The notes: generated by a model not told the origin, from the letters alone. Shown: positions 13,095 through 24,831, numbered from the stretch's first letter. The stretch is DNA of 64,000 nt from Gambelia wislizenii (GCA_030847615.1 JAUMIR010000005.1:238676645-238740644), one strand, 5' to 3'. Made by a program: numbers and translations.

Positions 13095-13427
13095 CAGTCA
13101 TTCCTCCACATTTTTGCAGGTTAAGCACTCATGGATTATATTATTCACAGATTACTAAAAATACTAGGCATTCTCTAGATCCTCCAGTGCAATTTTATGG
13201 TATGCTTCTGTTGGACGTTGACCTAGGTCTAGGAGGACCTAGAGATTCCTAGAGAGAACTTCCACTGGAAGTTGACCACAGAATTGCACTGGAGGAGCTA
13301 CAAATGCCTAGAGATGTGTTCTCTCAGCTAAAAATAAAATAAAATAGTGAGCTTATTATATTCATGTTTTTTCTAGTTTCTCAAGAGTCTTTTGCTTCTT
13401 ATTCCTATGAAAATTGAGGGCTGACTG
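13095..13427. mobile_element. TA-type MITE with internal palindrome
   Basis: Left end cagtcattcctccaca; right end aattgagggctgactg followed by TA. The middle (about 13178-13305) is itself an imperfect inverted repeat around the tag/cta-rich centre near 13235-13255. Confidence 0.75.
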
Positions 13428-15112
13428 TATAGCGTTTTAGACTAGATTTGTTAATAACTACCAGAGCTTAGAAATAACCAACATTAATAATTATTGCCTA
13501 AATTTACAGCATGTTAATAATATTAGTAATAATCGAAGGAGGTAACATGTTTTAATTAAAAAAAAACAAGTGCAAAAATGCCTCAAATCCCTTCAAATGC
13601 CCCCTAATTTTTTTTGAAAAGGTAACAGTTTTTTGTCTGTTTAATCAAAACACTCAACATATTGGTATTAGCATCAAAATGCCAAAACCTGCACCCCCCC
13701 CCCAACTCTATTATCACGAAAAGTGACATGTTGCAAGTAATATCACTTGCAACAGAAGTAACGTCTATCTGCACATCACTTGTGATGCCTTTGCAAATAA
13801 AGTTGGCCCCACTGGCCAAAGAGTTTGTCTCAAATACTTGCAGGAAAACTGGTTTAACTGTAGAGAACAGCATAGTTATTAATTGTGCTTTGTATTTTAC
13901 ATAGCTCAGTAAATAGCCCTGTAATGATTCTAGATCTTTAATAGTTGAGGTTTATTTCAGGTCCTCCAACTTTTCACCCCCTTTGGATACTTCACAATAC
14001 CAGCAGGTTCCAGTTGCTGATCCTGTAGTACCAGCTTTGCTTTTGTTATAAAATGGCTTATGGGGTGCATGGAACTGTTCAGGGGCCTTCATGCGGTGAA
14101 GTCAGGAGTAGAGGGTTAACTAATGTGTAAGCCCTAGTCTGTTCCATGGGGATTCTTGCAATCAGACATAAATAACCTTTTATACCAGAGGCAGGCTCAG
14201 AGAAAGGAATGTTTTGTCTGAAAGGCATGGTATGTGGTATGTAGCTGGTCAAACAGAGCTGTTGCTGGAGGCTCCAGCTGGTAGGCAGCCAAGATGTACT
14301 TTCTAAGCTTCTTTTTTCCTCCCTTGCTGTTCCAGGGGTTGGAATTCCTTTTTCTACATAATTATAGATCAATAGGATTGGTATATGGGCTTGTGGGAGG
14401 CAAAGCCCAATCTTTTTTGTAAAACAAATCTCTAACTGTAGTTAATTAAGAGGAGCATCATCTATTTTTACAAGATGTATCAAAGCTGGTAGTTTCTGTT
14501 ACAGGGTATCCTCCAACTCAGCCTTCCTCAACCTAGTGCCCTGTAGATGTTGGACTATAATTCCCATTGCCCCAGTTTTGGGACTAGTAGTCCTACATAT
14601 CTGGAGAGCATCAATTCAGGGCAAGCAGCTCTAATACATACTTATTTGAATGATAGAATTAAGAGTTCTACCTTCCCTTTTGCTAGTGTCATGGTTTTCT
14701 CTGCCTCCCATTCCTTTCCAGGGGTTTTCTATCCTGCCCCATCCCACTGTAGAAATGGATCAGCATAGCCAGAGATGCTTCTACTTGTTGTGATATCAGA
14801 GCAGCTCAGCCAAACCCTGAAAGATACATCACCATCATATTCTAGCGAGCATTTGCAGTATAGCTTGAGTTCTTCTTTAGGTTTTTTGGAGTTGGCAGTT
14901 CTAGGCTGGACTGACCTGGACTTTTAACTCTGGCTTTCTGTAAATAGCAACTTGAGGTGATCAAGACCTCTGTCTTAGGGCATTAACTGACAGTGATGTT
15001 TGCTTAGTGTTACAACCTCAAATGACCCTTTCAAGCTTGAGATATGGTGTATTTAATCTATTTTACCAACAACCTGCATCTAGCCATCCTGGTTAACTCA
15101 CTTTACTCAGTG

Positions 15113-15137
15113 ATATCTATCTATCTATCTATCTATG
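15113..15137. repeat. (TATC)n microsatellite
   Basis: About six tetramer units. Confidence 0.93.
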
Positions 15138-15872
15138 AATCATCTAGTCCTCTAGAACACTGTTATGGTGTTCCCTCACCAACCTTTCTTTCTCAGACAT
15201 CCCCCACACTCCCTGAACATGCGAGAAAGGGGCTGGGGAGCCACAGTCCTAATGCATCCACTAATGACACCCCTTCTATTAGTGGGAAAAGGGCCTTCTC
15301 ATGTCAGTTGTTGTATTGCTGTGGGGATTTAGGGGCCAGCAGGCATGTCAGTATTTTTGAGGGAATAGCTAGTGATTCACTAATGCATGTAGAGTGTGTG
15401 TATGAGAAAACATTCCTACCATTGTCTAAATCCTTCCACTGCTTAAGGTTGCTAGTAAAACCTGCATTGGCATGCAAGCAAACATCTCGCTGTGAACCCA
15501 ATGTCTTTGTTGTTAAATTTCATAGCTGATAGGAGATTTTAATCTCTGAAACAGTTTGAGAATGTCTTTCCTTTCCACTCTGTCTCTCCTCATTTTTCCC
15601 TACCTTTTTTTGTTAAAAAAATGCTCTTACAGAGTGCTAGAGACCATTTTCATCACCTAATAAGGCTTTCATTACCATAGGCTTTCAATTAGAACTTGTA
15701 CATTAATCAATCTGAATATGTTAGAACTAACAAAATACCACAGGCTGGGAATAGGCAAGTGCTGTTTGTTTTTTAAATTCTTCTGCAGCATAGGCACTGG
15801 GGAGAGTGATCCAGTCCAGAGACATGCACATCTTGGCTTATAAAGCTGAAAGAATAATTATTATTTATTAGT

Positions 15873-16912
15873 AGGTTTTCCGTGGGTTTTTTTCTGGGCT
15901 GTGAAGCCATGTTCTGGAAGAGTTTATTTCTGATGTTTCGCCTGCATCTGTGGCTGGCATCTTCAGAGAATGGCTGGGTAGGAGTGTGGGTTATATACTG
16001 TGAGCCCCTGTTGGAGAGGATATGTAAATTTGTGTATTTGAATGGCAAGTTTCTGGGTGAAGATAGGCAAATAGCTACCGTACTAATCCTCCTTGCATAT
16101 CTCCACCCAGAAACTAGTCATTCAAATACACAAATTTACATATCCTCTCCAACAGGGGCTCACAGTATATAACCCCCCCTCCTACCCAACAGTTCTCTGA
16201 AGATGCCAGCCACAGATGCAGGCCAAATATCAGAAGTAAATATTGGGATATATAGAACATACATGATGTTCACCCACTGTACTTCACTGGAAGAACCTTC
16301 CAAAACAGGCTGCTATGGAAACGGATAGCACTTAACCTCCTTCGGAATCACAGTAAATTAGCAGAGTTTAACTGTTTAAACACATTTGCAGAAGTTGAGT
16401 GTATGATTCCAGCATGTAAGCTTAGATAACCACACCCTTTGTTTTCCCCAAGTTACACTTCTAGAATAATAACGACTCAGAAACACTTAAAGTAGTTTAA
16501 AAGTACAAAAAACTTCATTACTCACATTCTCAGAGCATGTCTTACGGAAGAACAGCAGCATAATGATAGCTTGTAGTTTAAACTACTAAAAATAACTAAA
16601 CACTACATTATTACAAACAAAATAGGTGCAGGACTGCAACGTGTGTCCTGTTACTCAAAAAGGTATCATGGCATCAGACCTCATGGCAGTGTTTCCAGAC
16701 AAAGGAAAGCATTTGGACACACCTCATTCTCTGGAAACACCAATCACATTTTAGTAGGAAGTTACATCAAACATTCTGTTTGCCTCTATCAGTTAACCCT
16801 TTAGCAATCAAAAAACATCTCAACTTATTAGATTGCAAACTACATATCCCAGCAATAAACTCTTCCAGAACATAGCCTCACAGCCCAGAAAAAAATCACG
16901 ATAAACCTATGG
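15873..16912. mobile_element. Head-to-head pair of Penelope-like repeat units
   Basis: The left arm (15873 to about 16068, minus orientation) and right arm (about 16095-16243 plus 16855-16912, plus orientation) are inverted copies of one unit. Shared wording includes gaagatgccagccacagatg, cctctccaacaggggctcac and a ctcttccagaac-type end. Penelope-like elements are known for inverted terminal units and for hammerhead motifs, both of which fit. No reverse-transcriptase or GIY-YIG frame is visible, so the family call is inferred. Confidence 0.6.
16244..16854 (-). mobile_element. Solo-LTR-like insertion inside the right Penelope-like arm
   Basis: The insert interrupts the right arm exactly between its 'atcagaagtaaat' and 'ataaactcttccag' parts. 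It has inverted TGGGATAT/ATATCCCA ends, so on the minus strand it starts with TG and ends with CA like an LTR, at a plausible length of 611 bp. A minus-strand CCAAT-type motif (gattggtg) lies about 130 bp in. No clean 4-6 bp target duplication was found. A TIR DNA transposon is the alternative. Confidence 0.5.
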
Positions 16913-17251
16913 ATGCCAGCCTTTGACTTTACATTATTTATTTGACTTTTATCCTGACTTGTATCCATGTGCTCCACTCTCATAGTTTCCTTCCTCCTTC
17001 CTTCTTGGTGCATTGTAATTTAATACTTCATTTAATTAACCCCAGTTTCCTGCTGTGTCTAAACTGTCAAACTATGGTTACTGGGATAAGAAGCCAGGAT
17101 CCAAAACAATAGTTTGAAGTGGAATGGCAGTCATATGTTTTGACTCTGGGCAGTTACAATACTGCTCAATTCCTGTGAATCAGGCCTTAATGCAAATAAA
17201 GGAGGTTGAAAAGTGATAACTGACAGAGTTGGGGTAAAGCTGGGCATATAT

Positions 17252-17266
17252 TTGAATTCTGCTTAT
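17252..17266. repeat. L1 target-site duplication, left copy
   Basis: ttgaattctgcttat, identical to 19023-19037. The T run directly after it is the poly(A) tail of the minus-strand L1. Confidence 0.93.
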
Positions 17267-19022
17267 CTTTTTTTACAGTCTTAAAAGATACAAACTAATG
17301 CTAATAAACAACTTTTAAAAAATCCCTAAAACTGATAAACAAACTAACTGAAACAAAACTACTGATTTCCTCCTCCCTAACTCATGATTATATTCTACTA
17401 AAAAAGATTCTTCCATTAAGTGACAAAAAAATCCAACTTTACATTTAATTGAAACTATTAAAAAAAAACACCCAAAGTTGATACATATCCCTTACTTGGT
17501 TGCAAAAATAATAAACAACTCTCAGTCTTTTAAAAAAGTTAACCAAAGATTATCATCTTGTAATCAACACTGTCAGTTTATCCATTTTAGCCAATTCATA
17601 TGTCTTTGTCAACTAGTCTTCTTGTGAAGAAATGATATGTCTTTGCATTTCTGAGCATTTAAAAGTCTTGAAACCATAATCATATACTGTAATGCTTTCC
17701 TGTACTTTCTCTCTAGGTTTCTTCCAATATACCAAGTAAATAAGTCTCAGGTTTCATCTGGAATATAACTTTAAAAATATCCTCCAAAGTTTTATGGGTT
17801 TGAATTCAGTATTTCTGGGCTTTTTCACAAGTCCACCTAATATGAAACAATGACCCAGTTTTCTGTTCACATTTCCAACACTTATTAGAGCAATTCTTGT
17901 GCATTTTAGAAAGTCTCTGAGGAGTCAAATACCATCTGTGTATCATCTTGTAAAAGTTCTCTTTTAAATCATAACAAAAAGTAAATTTTAAACTTTTTGT
18001 CCAAAGTTTCTCCCATTGCTCCATTTGAAGTTATGAACCTATATTTTGTGACCACTTTACCATACAATCCTTTACCTGCTCATCTTCTGTCTCAAACCTC
18101 AACAGCAGTTTATACATTTTACTGTAGTTACGAATTGTTCATCATTTGTACATAACAGTGATTCAAGCTCATATACATTTGTTTCAAAGCCCTGCATCTT
18201 TTTATCCACCTTGTAGCTTTCATTCAATTTCCTATAGGAAAACCAATGCAGAATACAACCTTCTACTTCTAATTCATCTCTTGACTTCAGTCTAAAGTGG
18301 CTATTTTCTAATATCAACAAATCTTTATAAGTAAACCATTCATCTTTCCAATAGGCTTCTCTCCTAAACATTGCTTCATGAGGTGAACACCACAAAGGCA
18401 ATTTTAAATGCAATCTACTCTTATATTTACAGTAGGACCCCTGTATCTGCTGGGGATTGGTTCTGCCCCCCCAGTGGATACTGAAAACCACGGATAACAG
18501 CAAACACCATTGAAAATAATGGGACTTCCGTTTTAAAATACCATAGAGTTGCCTTGGAGGACCTAGAAAATAGCTAGAGAGGATGCATTTTCTAGGAAGA
18601 CTCTGTGGTCGGTATGCTTTTTTGTGTCCCGCGGATAACTGAATCAGTGGATATGGGGGTCCTAATGTATTCCATACACAAAGTAGTGCCCTCCTCACAT
18701 AGTGATGATTAAAAATTGAATCAGCTTTTTTCTACCTATACCAAAGAAAACCATGAAATCCAAATTCCAAATCAGACCCCTCCAGTTGCAATAATCTCTC
18801 ATTTTTCAGTGAAATCCAATCTTTCAGCCACACCAAACATTAGAATAATATGCTTCAAAATCAGGCAGGCCCAAACTTCCTCTTTTTCTATCATCTTGTA
18901 AAAGCTTAAATCTGAGTCTAGGTCTTTTGCCTTGCCAAATGAAAGTGGATAAATCTTTATGCCATTGTTTGAAAGGTTTGCCATTTAATATGATTGATAC
19001 AGCTTGTAAAAGAAATAAGTAC
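17267..19022 (-). mobile_element. 5'-truncated L1 LINE, interrupted by a MITE
   Basis: The minus strand encodes L1 ORF2 pieces in order: NLSNNGIKIYPLSFGKAKDL and [11 protein letters not shown] (18984-18800); then, past the inserted MITE, MFRREAYWKDEWFTYKDLLI; then LKENFYKMIHRWYLTPQRLS, CWKCEQK and a final NWLKWINC-type end near 17570. An A-rich 3' UTR leads to the T run at 17267. Stops and shifts show it is dead. The 15-bp flanking duplication fixes both ends. Confidence 0.92.
18430..18667. mobile_element. TA-flanked MITE nested in L1 ORF2
   Basis: Ends cagtaggacccctgtatc and (inverted) cattaggacccccatatcc, flanked by TA at 18428 and 18668. L1 coding sequence resumes directly on each side. 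Same superfamily of termini as the copies at 2664 and 21858. Confidence 0.92.
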
Positions 19023-19037
19023 TTGAATTCTGCTTAT
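19023..19037. repeat. L1 target-site duplication, right copy
   Basis: ttgaattctgcttat, 15 of 15 bases identical to 17252-17266. Confidence 0.93.
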
Positions 19038-19825
19038 GTGCAAATGCTGTCACTCTGGGCCTATTAAGATCAATCATTCCTGCCACTGATGATAGCATCA
19101 GCGTTACTCTCCACGGAGAGGTAATGGTACAAATACTGCTTTGTTCCAGTGAGTTGCAGGAGAGATTGTAGAGAAGGTCCCAAGGTGCAGAGCCTTTTTT
19201 CCAGTCCTGGTACTGCTACCTTCCACTTCTCAGTTGTATTCTTCCTACCCAGCCCCCGCTACCTTCTGTTTGAATCTTTTGTTGGCCACTTTTTCTAGAC
19301 CACTACACAGCTGTCTTTCAGGTTGTTGCTATATGGCTGTCACTGCAAAGCTTGTTTGCCTACTTTCAGCTTAATTTTCTAATGAAATGTAGGAATGGGC
19401 AAATCCATTAGGTGTTCTTTGGCTGGTTAATCAATTTTTTACAGTAAAATTTAAGTCCCATTACTACATGGATTTAGGAACATTTTTAAAGTTTGCATGA
19501 AAGCATGTTTTCATGTACTTTTCTTTAGGCTGTATGTTTTTGTAGCTCATTTCCCAAATATGCCCATTTTTATGCACTTTTTAAAGAATGTTGCCTTTCC
19601 TTTCCAGATGATAAAACAATTTTGTGTCCATCTCCCCATAAATGCTCATTTTATGTGCAGTTTTGCTGAATATGGATTTTTGTGCATACTTTGTAATTGA
19701 CAGATTTGACTACAACATTCAAAGAAGCACACCTTTTGGATCACAGCTGTGTTCACACCTATGGTTTGCTTTTGTGAATGTGGGCTAGTTAGGTTTTGAT
19801 GAAAATGGCTTGGTGAATTAGGTCA

Positions 19826-19968
19826 TAGAATCATAGAGTTGGAAGAGACCACAAGGGTTATCTAGTCAAGCCTTGCAGGAATACCCAATCAAAGCATTCC
19901 CAACAGATGGCCATCCAGCCTCTGTTTAAAAACCTCCAAAGAAGGAGACTCCACCAACAATTCTTTTC
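19826..19968 (-). mobile_element. CR1 LINE 3' end
   Basis: Starts catagaatcatagagttgg and continues with gatggccatccagcctctg, the complement of the CR1 3' end seen at 3547 and 12415. Confidence 0.92.
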
Positions 19969-20107
19969 TGCAAATGCTTTAACATCTCTCTTCACTTGCT
20001 TCTATCTATGTACTATAGCTCTGCTGGTTTCTTGAGTGGCCTAACAAGACAGGGACCTCACATGTACCCCTAGGCTATTTTCAGTTCAATGAGCAGCAGA
20101 TTATAAA

Positions 20108-20146
20108 TTCTCTCTCTCTCTCTGGCTTTTCTTCGCAAACGAAGAT
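20108..20146 (-). mobile_element. 3' terminus of the (GA)n-tailed LINE
   Basis: A TC run joined to ctggcttttcttcgcaaacg, the same end as the LINEs at 1985 and 33985. The copy is truncated to its last tens of bases. Confidence 0.8.
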
Positions 20147-20984
20147 ATAAATTAAGCAAAAGCAAAGAGGTCTGTTTGCATTTAAGTAATGATGTTTTAG
20201 AAAATAAAATACTCCCCACAAGGATTTGATGAATCTGTAATTTAGGAAAGGAAGTGACAACACAGGCTCAGACAACAGATGAAGGGATAGGCAAAGAGAA
20301 TTGGGGAAGAATATGCACAAATACAGTTATATATCCTTAAGCTTGTAGGGACAAGGATTTGATTATTGGTATGGAAAATTGGGACACGTTGTTATTACAT
20401 GTTATCTTAATGGGTGCTTATATATGTGCCCTTTTTGTTTGCTTTCATTATAAAGTAAGCTGGCCCCAGGCTGTTGTGGTAAACATATTCTACTTTTGGG
20501 ACATGTGGGTAATGAAAAACTAGACAAACATGTTTCCCCTAGAGCTGAACTTCTGAATGTCCACCCTTCTGCTTCTCAGAGGCCATTGACCCTATGATAC
20601 ATATTGTGTATGTGGAGAATATGGCATTTTGACAGCACATCCTGTAGTATTTTGTACCGCTTGGTTGGATGAAATATGCTTCTTCATTCATTTTGACTGT
20701 CCTCAGACAATTTTGCAGCTTCATAATTTGCTTCATAATGTTGCTGCTGACCTGGTTTTGTGTCTGTATATGTGTGTGCATGAGCACATTTGACATGAAT
20801 TTGGCCACAAGCTATTTCTCATCATCTCTGCAGTTCATGCATTTTAAACAAGGATTTATTTTTTTAGTTGAACACAGAATTACAGGGTTTACTAGGAACT
20901 TAGAAGGAATCTTGGAAGAAATTTAGCTCAATCCCCTGTTGATTGCAGGAATCTTGTACCACATCCCTGATAGATGTTAAACTG

Positions 20985-21165
20985 TGTGCACATGCCTTCA
21001 AGTCTACTTATGGTGACACCATGAATTTCATAGGATTTTGTTAGGGAAGGAATACTCAGAGGTGGTTAACCATTGCCTGCCATTGTCTTCCTCTGAAATA
21101 TAGCCCACAGCACCTAGTATTCCTTGTCAGTCTTCCGTCTGAGCACTACTCAGTCTAGCTGCTGC
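20985..21165 (-). mobile_element. 5S-rRNA-headed SINE relic
   Basis: Body wording gccttcaagtc, atgaatttcatagg and cctctgaaatatagcc is shared with the copy at 37100. The right end (about 21125-21165) is a decayed complement of the 5' half of 5S rRNA, so the SINE head lies on the right and the element reads on the minus strand. Confidence 0.65.
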
Positions 21166-21857
21166 TTAAAAACCTTCTGTAAAGGAGCAGTCAGTTCTAC
21201 TGTCCAAGGTTTTTTGCTTGTCAGGAGGGTTCTAATATTTTGCTAAAAATGGCTTCTCTGCTTTTTCTACCCATCGTTGTCCTGTCCTTTCTGCTGAACA
21301 ACAGAAAACAAGTCTGTTCCTCTTTTTCCACATGTGATATGGAAGGTTAGGTCAGTGTATGCTTAATGAGTTTTTGGTAAATAAACTTAACCAAATACTG
21401 GAATGTGTACTTTTCTTGTAAGGTTACTGAAAACCAAGGGCAAATTCTTAAAAAAGAAAAAAAGAAAGGAAGGGAAAAGTTGCAAGCAATTATTTACAAT
21501 GTGTAGCTTGGCCACAGAGTTCCCACACAGAATTTTCAGTGACAATTAACACGTGATCCAGGTCACCTCTAGATGCTGCAACCATAGGGTGTTCAAAATG
21601 TGAAACATATAGTAGTGAGGTTCAGAGAACTAAAAATTATATAGGCATATGCAGGTCATACAGGTTAAAAGTATTAAAAGTCTAGCATGTAGTACTGTGG
21701 GTATACATGCTTCTCTTTTGCAAGTTAACCTGTGTGTACTGCACCATTTTGGCCTGTGCAGAGTGAATTGAGAACATGCATTCTCTCTCCTTCAGTGCTA
21801 GAACTCTGGCTCACCTAGTTAAACACACAATAGGTTAAGACATGGCAAAATGAAATA

Positions 21858-22068
21858 CAGGTAGACCCCTGTATCCACAAAGGTTATGTTCCAAGACCCC
21901 CTGTGGATACCTGAAACCATGCATCATACAAAACCTTATTATTTTCAATGAGAAGAATGCCAGAATTTGACCCTAGAATCACTTTGGAGGACCTAGAAAT
22001 GCATATATTTTTGAATGTGGATAAGTGAAACCACAGATACTGAATCCATGGATGGGGGGGGCAACTTG
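21858..22068. mobile_element. TA-flanked MITE
   Basis: Starts caggtagacccctgtatcc and ends with gggggcaacttg, flanked by TA. The interior shares cactttggaggacctagaaa with the nested copy at 18430. Confidence 0.85.
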
Positions 22069-23115
22069 TATTTCACACAGTCTTCAACTCAGGTCTAAGT
22101 AGCTATAATTCTCCAGATGCTATAGGAGAGCAGCTCCCATAATCCTTCATCATCGGACATGTTAGAAATAAATAATGGAAATTGTAGGTGAAAAACATCT
22201 GGAGTGCCAGAGATTGCTTACATCTGGTCTAGCATATGGTGGCTGGCCATAGGCATAAGGTAAATTTTAAGGAAGATTGATTTATAGAACCCTTAGTCAC
22301 TGCTCAAAGTGCATAAGCTAAATGTACATATGGGGGACACAAGCCCTTGGTGACAAAATTTCCTGGCCTACGTTCATTTAATTTAAACTGTCAACAGAGA
22401 ACTTGTGCATGTATCACCGCATGTAACTCTTCAAAATGGGAGGATCCTGCATCACACTGATAAGTCTGCAAATAAACAATTGGCATGCATGTAGGTCAGG
22501 ATTAGGGCCTGCTGCCATGAATGTCCTTTGAACGAATGAAGAAGGATGCAGTAATAGAGTAAGTTTAACAATTCAGAGAGCTTGGAAAGACTAGGGTTTT
22601 TTTTGCACTACAACTCCCAGAATCCCCCAGTCAGCTATAGTTATGGTTCCCCTGTTGTAATCCAAAAAGTAGCATTCCCAACCACTGTTGGTTCTGAGTA
22701 GCTAAGAACGTAATTCAGGAATTGAAGGCAGTATGCTTTCAATATTTATATGTGTACTGTTACATACTTTGTCTTTTCTCAAAGTAACATAAGCCCATGT
22801 ATATTATGAGTTTCTTCCCAACCCACCCTAGTTTTATCCTTAGACCCACCCTGTGAGTAGGTTGGTCACCCAGTGAGCTTCATGGCAGTTCAAAATGGTG
22901 GGGATATTTATGTAATAATTGTGAATTTTCTAAGCGAGTGGGGGTTCTGATCCTGCAAGATAGTTCTTATCTTCTTAAACAGGTTGCAGTGAGAGAAGTG
23001 ACAGCTAACCATGTCAGTGGGGTGATGAATCAACTCTGGGTTTTAGTCCAAGCTTTAAAAGAGCCCTCCAAGGTGATGAGTCCTGGTCCCAAAATAGGTT
23101 CAGCATCCTGGATAA

Positions 23116-23186
23116 ATAAGCCCTTGTAAGTGCTGAACCTCTGGAACTTCGCACCACACAGAGAAGTGGGGTGTATGTAAGAAGGA
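23116..23186 (+). repeat. 71-bp direct repeat, upstream copy
   Basis: Runs from ataagcccttgtaagtgctg to gtatgtaagaagga. It matches 24357-24427 with two mismatches, 498 bp before the exon. It contains no motif I can name; the ends are abrupt in both copies. A short tandem duplication (gatggaatcccacctgaag twice) follows it. Confidence 0.95.
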
Positions 23187-23683
23187 TGGAATCCCACCTG
23201 AAGTTCAGATGGAATCCCACCTGAAGTTTGGAAACACGGAGGTCATGTACTCCACAATAAATTCCACGAACTCCTTGTGAATTGCTGGGAAAAAGGGGAA
23301 CTGCCATTAGATCTCCAAGATGCAGTCATCATCACCCTGTACAAGAAAAAAGGAGCAAAATCTGATTGCTTAAACTATTGAGGCATAACACTGCTCTCTA
23401 TACAAATGCAGATAAGCATTGATCCAGAACCTAACTAGTCCTGCTAATGCACAGAAGCATATCCTCAATATCTCAATTTGATTGTGTGACTGAGGCTACC
23501 ACTGCCTGTAAAAGCTATATATGAAATGACTGCTCAAGGTTTGGTACCAAAAGATTCTGGAATCAAAAGATCTATGGTAGTGGCTTTATATTTTTCTGTT
23601 GCTTTGGCACCATTTGAGTGATTGCCTTTGTACCATGTTGGAACACTTTTTCAGATTCTTTTTCTTTTTCATTCTTTTCACAG

Positions 23684-23900
23684 CATTTCACAGAGCTCCT
23701 TGATGACTTTTCCCAGGAAGTTTTGGGGCAGCTCTTGAATGACCCTTTCCTGTCTGACAAAAATGAGATGATGGAAGTGGAGCTGTCTCCGGCTTCTCCA
23801 GCTCCTCTCATCCAAGCTGAACACAGCTACTCACTTTGTGGCGACTCTCGACCCCAGTCCCCACTCACCCACATTTCAGCCGATGACAATTTCAATGAAG
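23684..23900 (+). CDS. CREB3L2: CREB3L2 coding exon (probable exon 2), N-terminal activation region
   Basis: First visible coding exon of the ER-anchored bZIP transcription factor CREB3L2. Seen: a pyrimidine-rich tract ending in cacag precedes the exon, and it ends at aag|gtaaaa. It is 217 bp, entering in phase 0 and leaving in phase 1. It encodes HFTELLDDFSQEVLGQLLND, then PFLSDKNEMMEVELSP and PAPLIQAEHSYSLC. This is the conserved acidic/hydrophobic N-terminal block of CREB3L2, and SPAPLIQAEHSYSL separates it from CREB3L1. Known of the family: this part holds the transactivation domain, active in the nucleus after the protein is cleaved in the Golgi. The preceding exon (about 34 residues with the start codon) is not in the window. 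Odd: a 71-bp direct repeat lies on both sides, in introns 1 and 2. Skipping this exon would shift the frame. Confidence 0.96.
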
Positions 23901-24356
23901 GTAAAAGAGGAAACAAGTTTTGCTAGCAGATGTCTGTGAATAGGAGTGTTACTGTGGATTCTCTCAGGGTAATACTTGGCCAGAGTCTTAGACTTGGATA
24001 AAGGAGGGCTAATAGCCTGGGATATTGTGGTAATGTGTTTTGTGGGAGCTAATTGCCAGATACTTTTCTTCCACCACTCCTAGTTAGGAATTACGAGATC
24101 TATTTGTTTGTCTGTGAAAGATAACAATAGAAAACACAGTCTGAATCAGAAGCTGGTGAAGCTGAGGCTGAACACAAGATAAATACAAGTTAACAGTATT
24201 TGGGGATGTTAACTGCCTCTCAGGACAGCTGATCTCTGGCTGTGAATGGGCTTGTCTGTTTTTTAAAGGTTTGCCTGTGCTCCACCAGTATATTTGGAAA
24301 TAAACATAAATGCTAAATGATGTCATAAGCTTCCAATGGTGTTTACCCACAGGAAG

Positions 24357-24427
24357 ATAAGCCCTTGTAAGTGCTGAACCTCTGGAACTTCACACCACCC
24401 AGAGAAGTGGGGTGTATGTAAGAAGGA
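24357..24427 (+). repeat. 71-bp direct repeat, downstream copy
   Basis: Same as 23116-23186 except for a G to A and an A to C change in the middle. It lies 457 bp after the exon. Confidence 0.95.
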
Positions 24428-24793
24428 GGCTGGGGATAGACTTGAGCAACATCATATAAGAATTGCACATTTTGAATACTGAGTGGTAGGTTGCATGGCT
24501 CTTTCACGCAATGTATGACCGTTAGGCATCTGGTTATTTTGCTTGGCTGCTACCGGTGCATGATTTTTCATGGTGGAGAAAGGCCACTTTATCTTAGTTG
24601 AAAGCTGTCGAGGTTTGCATTCTGTTAGTAGATAAAGCCAGAACCATGGTAGTTTAAGATTGAAACTAGGTAGAGATGAACCTGGAAGTAAGCAGAGATC
24701 TGCATGTAACCCTTGAGCTGCAGATTCCCCACCTCTACTTAATGCATATTGAATTCATGAGGTATCCATTTTTTTAAAAAAGCCAGGTCTACA

Positions 24794-24798
<5 letters not shown>

Positions 24799-24830
<32 letters not shown>
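24799..24830. repeat. (GT)16 microsatellite
   Basis: Uninterrupted GT run. Confidence 0.98.

Positions 24831-24831
<1 letters not shown>

Larger units (their letters stand above)
1..23683 (+). other. CREB3L2: CREB3L2 intron 1 (3' part)
   Basis: No exon-like, conserved coding segment was found here; the start-codon exon lies upstream of the window. The itemised repeats cover perhaps a third of it. Stretches where I see nothing recognisable: 411-1258, 1483-1984, 2924-3546, 4057-4768, 5386-6640, 7661-12414 (only short GT runs near 10508 and 11038, and a dispersed-repeat-like piece near 10635-10720), 13428-15112, 15138-15872, 19038-19825, 20147-20984, 21166-21857 and 22069-23115. Open frames in these stretches are short and start nowhere meaningful. 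Confidence 0.85.

Noticed and set aside
15044..15529. 161-codon plus-strand frame
   Set aside because: Starts in anonymous sequence, runs through a TATC microsatellite, and contains no recognisable domain or splice context.
18099..18698. 199-codon minus-strand frame as a possible gene
   Set aside because: A chimera of a MITE (18430-18667) and decayed L1 ORF2.
1..23683. CREB3L2 first exon or promoter CpG island
   Set aside because: No ATG-containing segment resembling the 34-residue N-terminus and no CpG-rich stretch other than MITE interiors was found.
23585..23683. Extension of the first visible exon upstream in the open frame starting at 23618
   Set aside because: The upstream residues are Phe/Ser-rich from the polypyrimidine tract, a classic acceptor region, and do not match CREB3L2.
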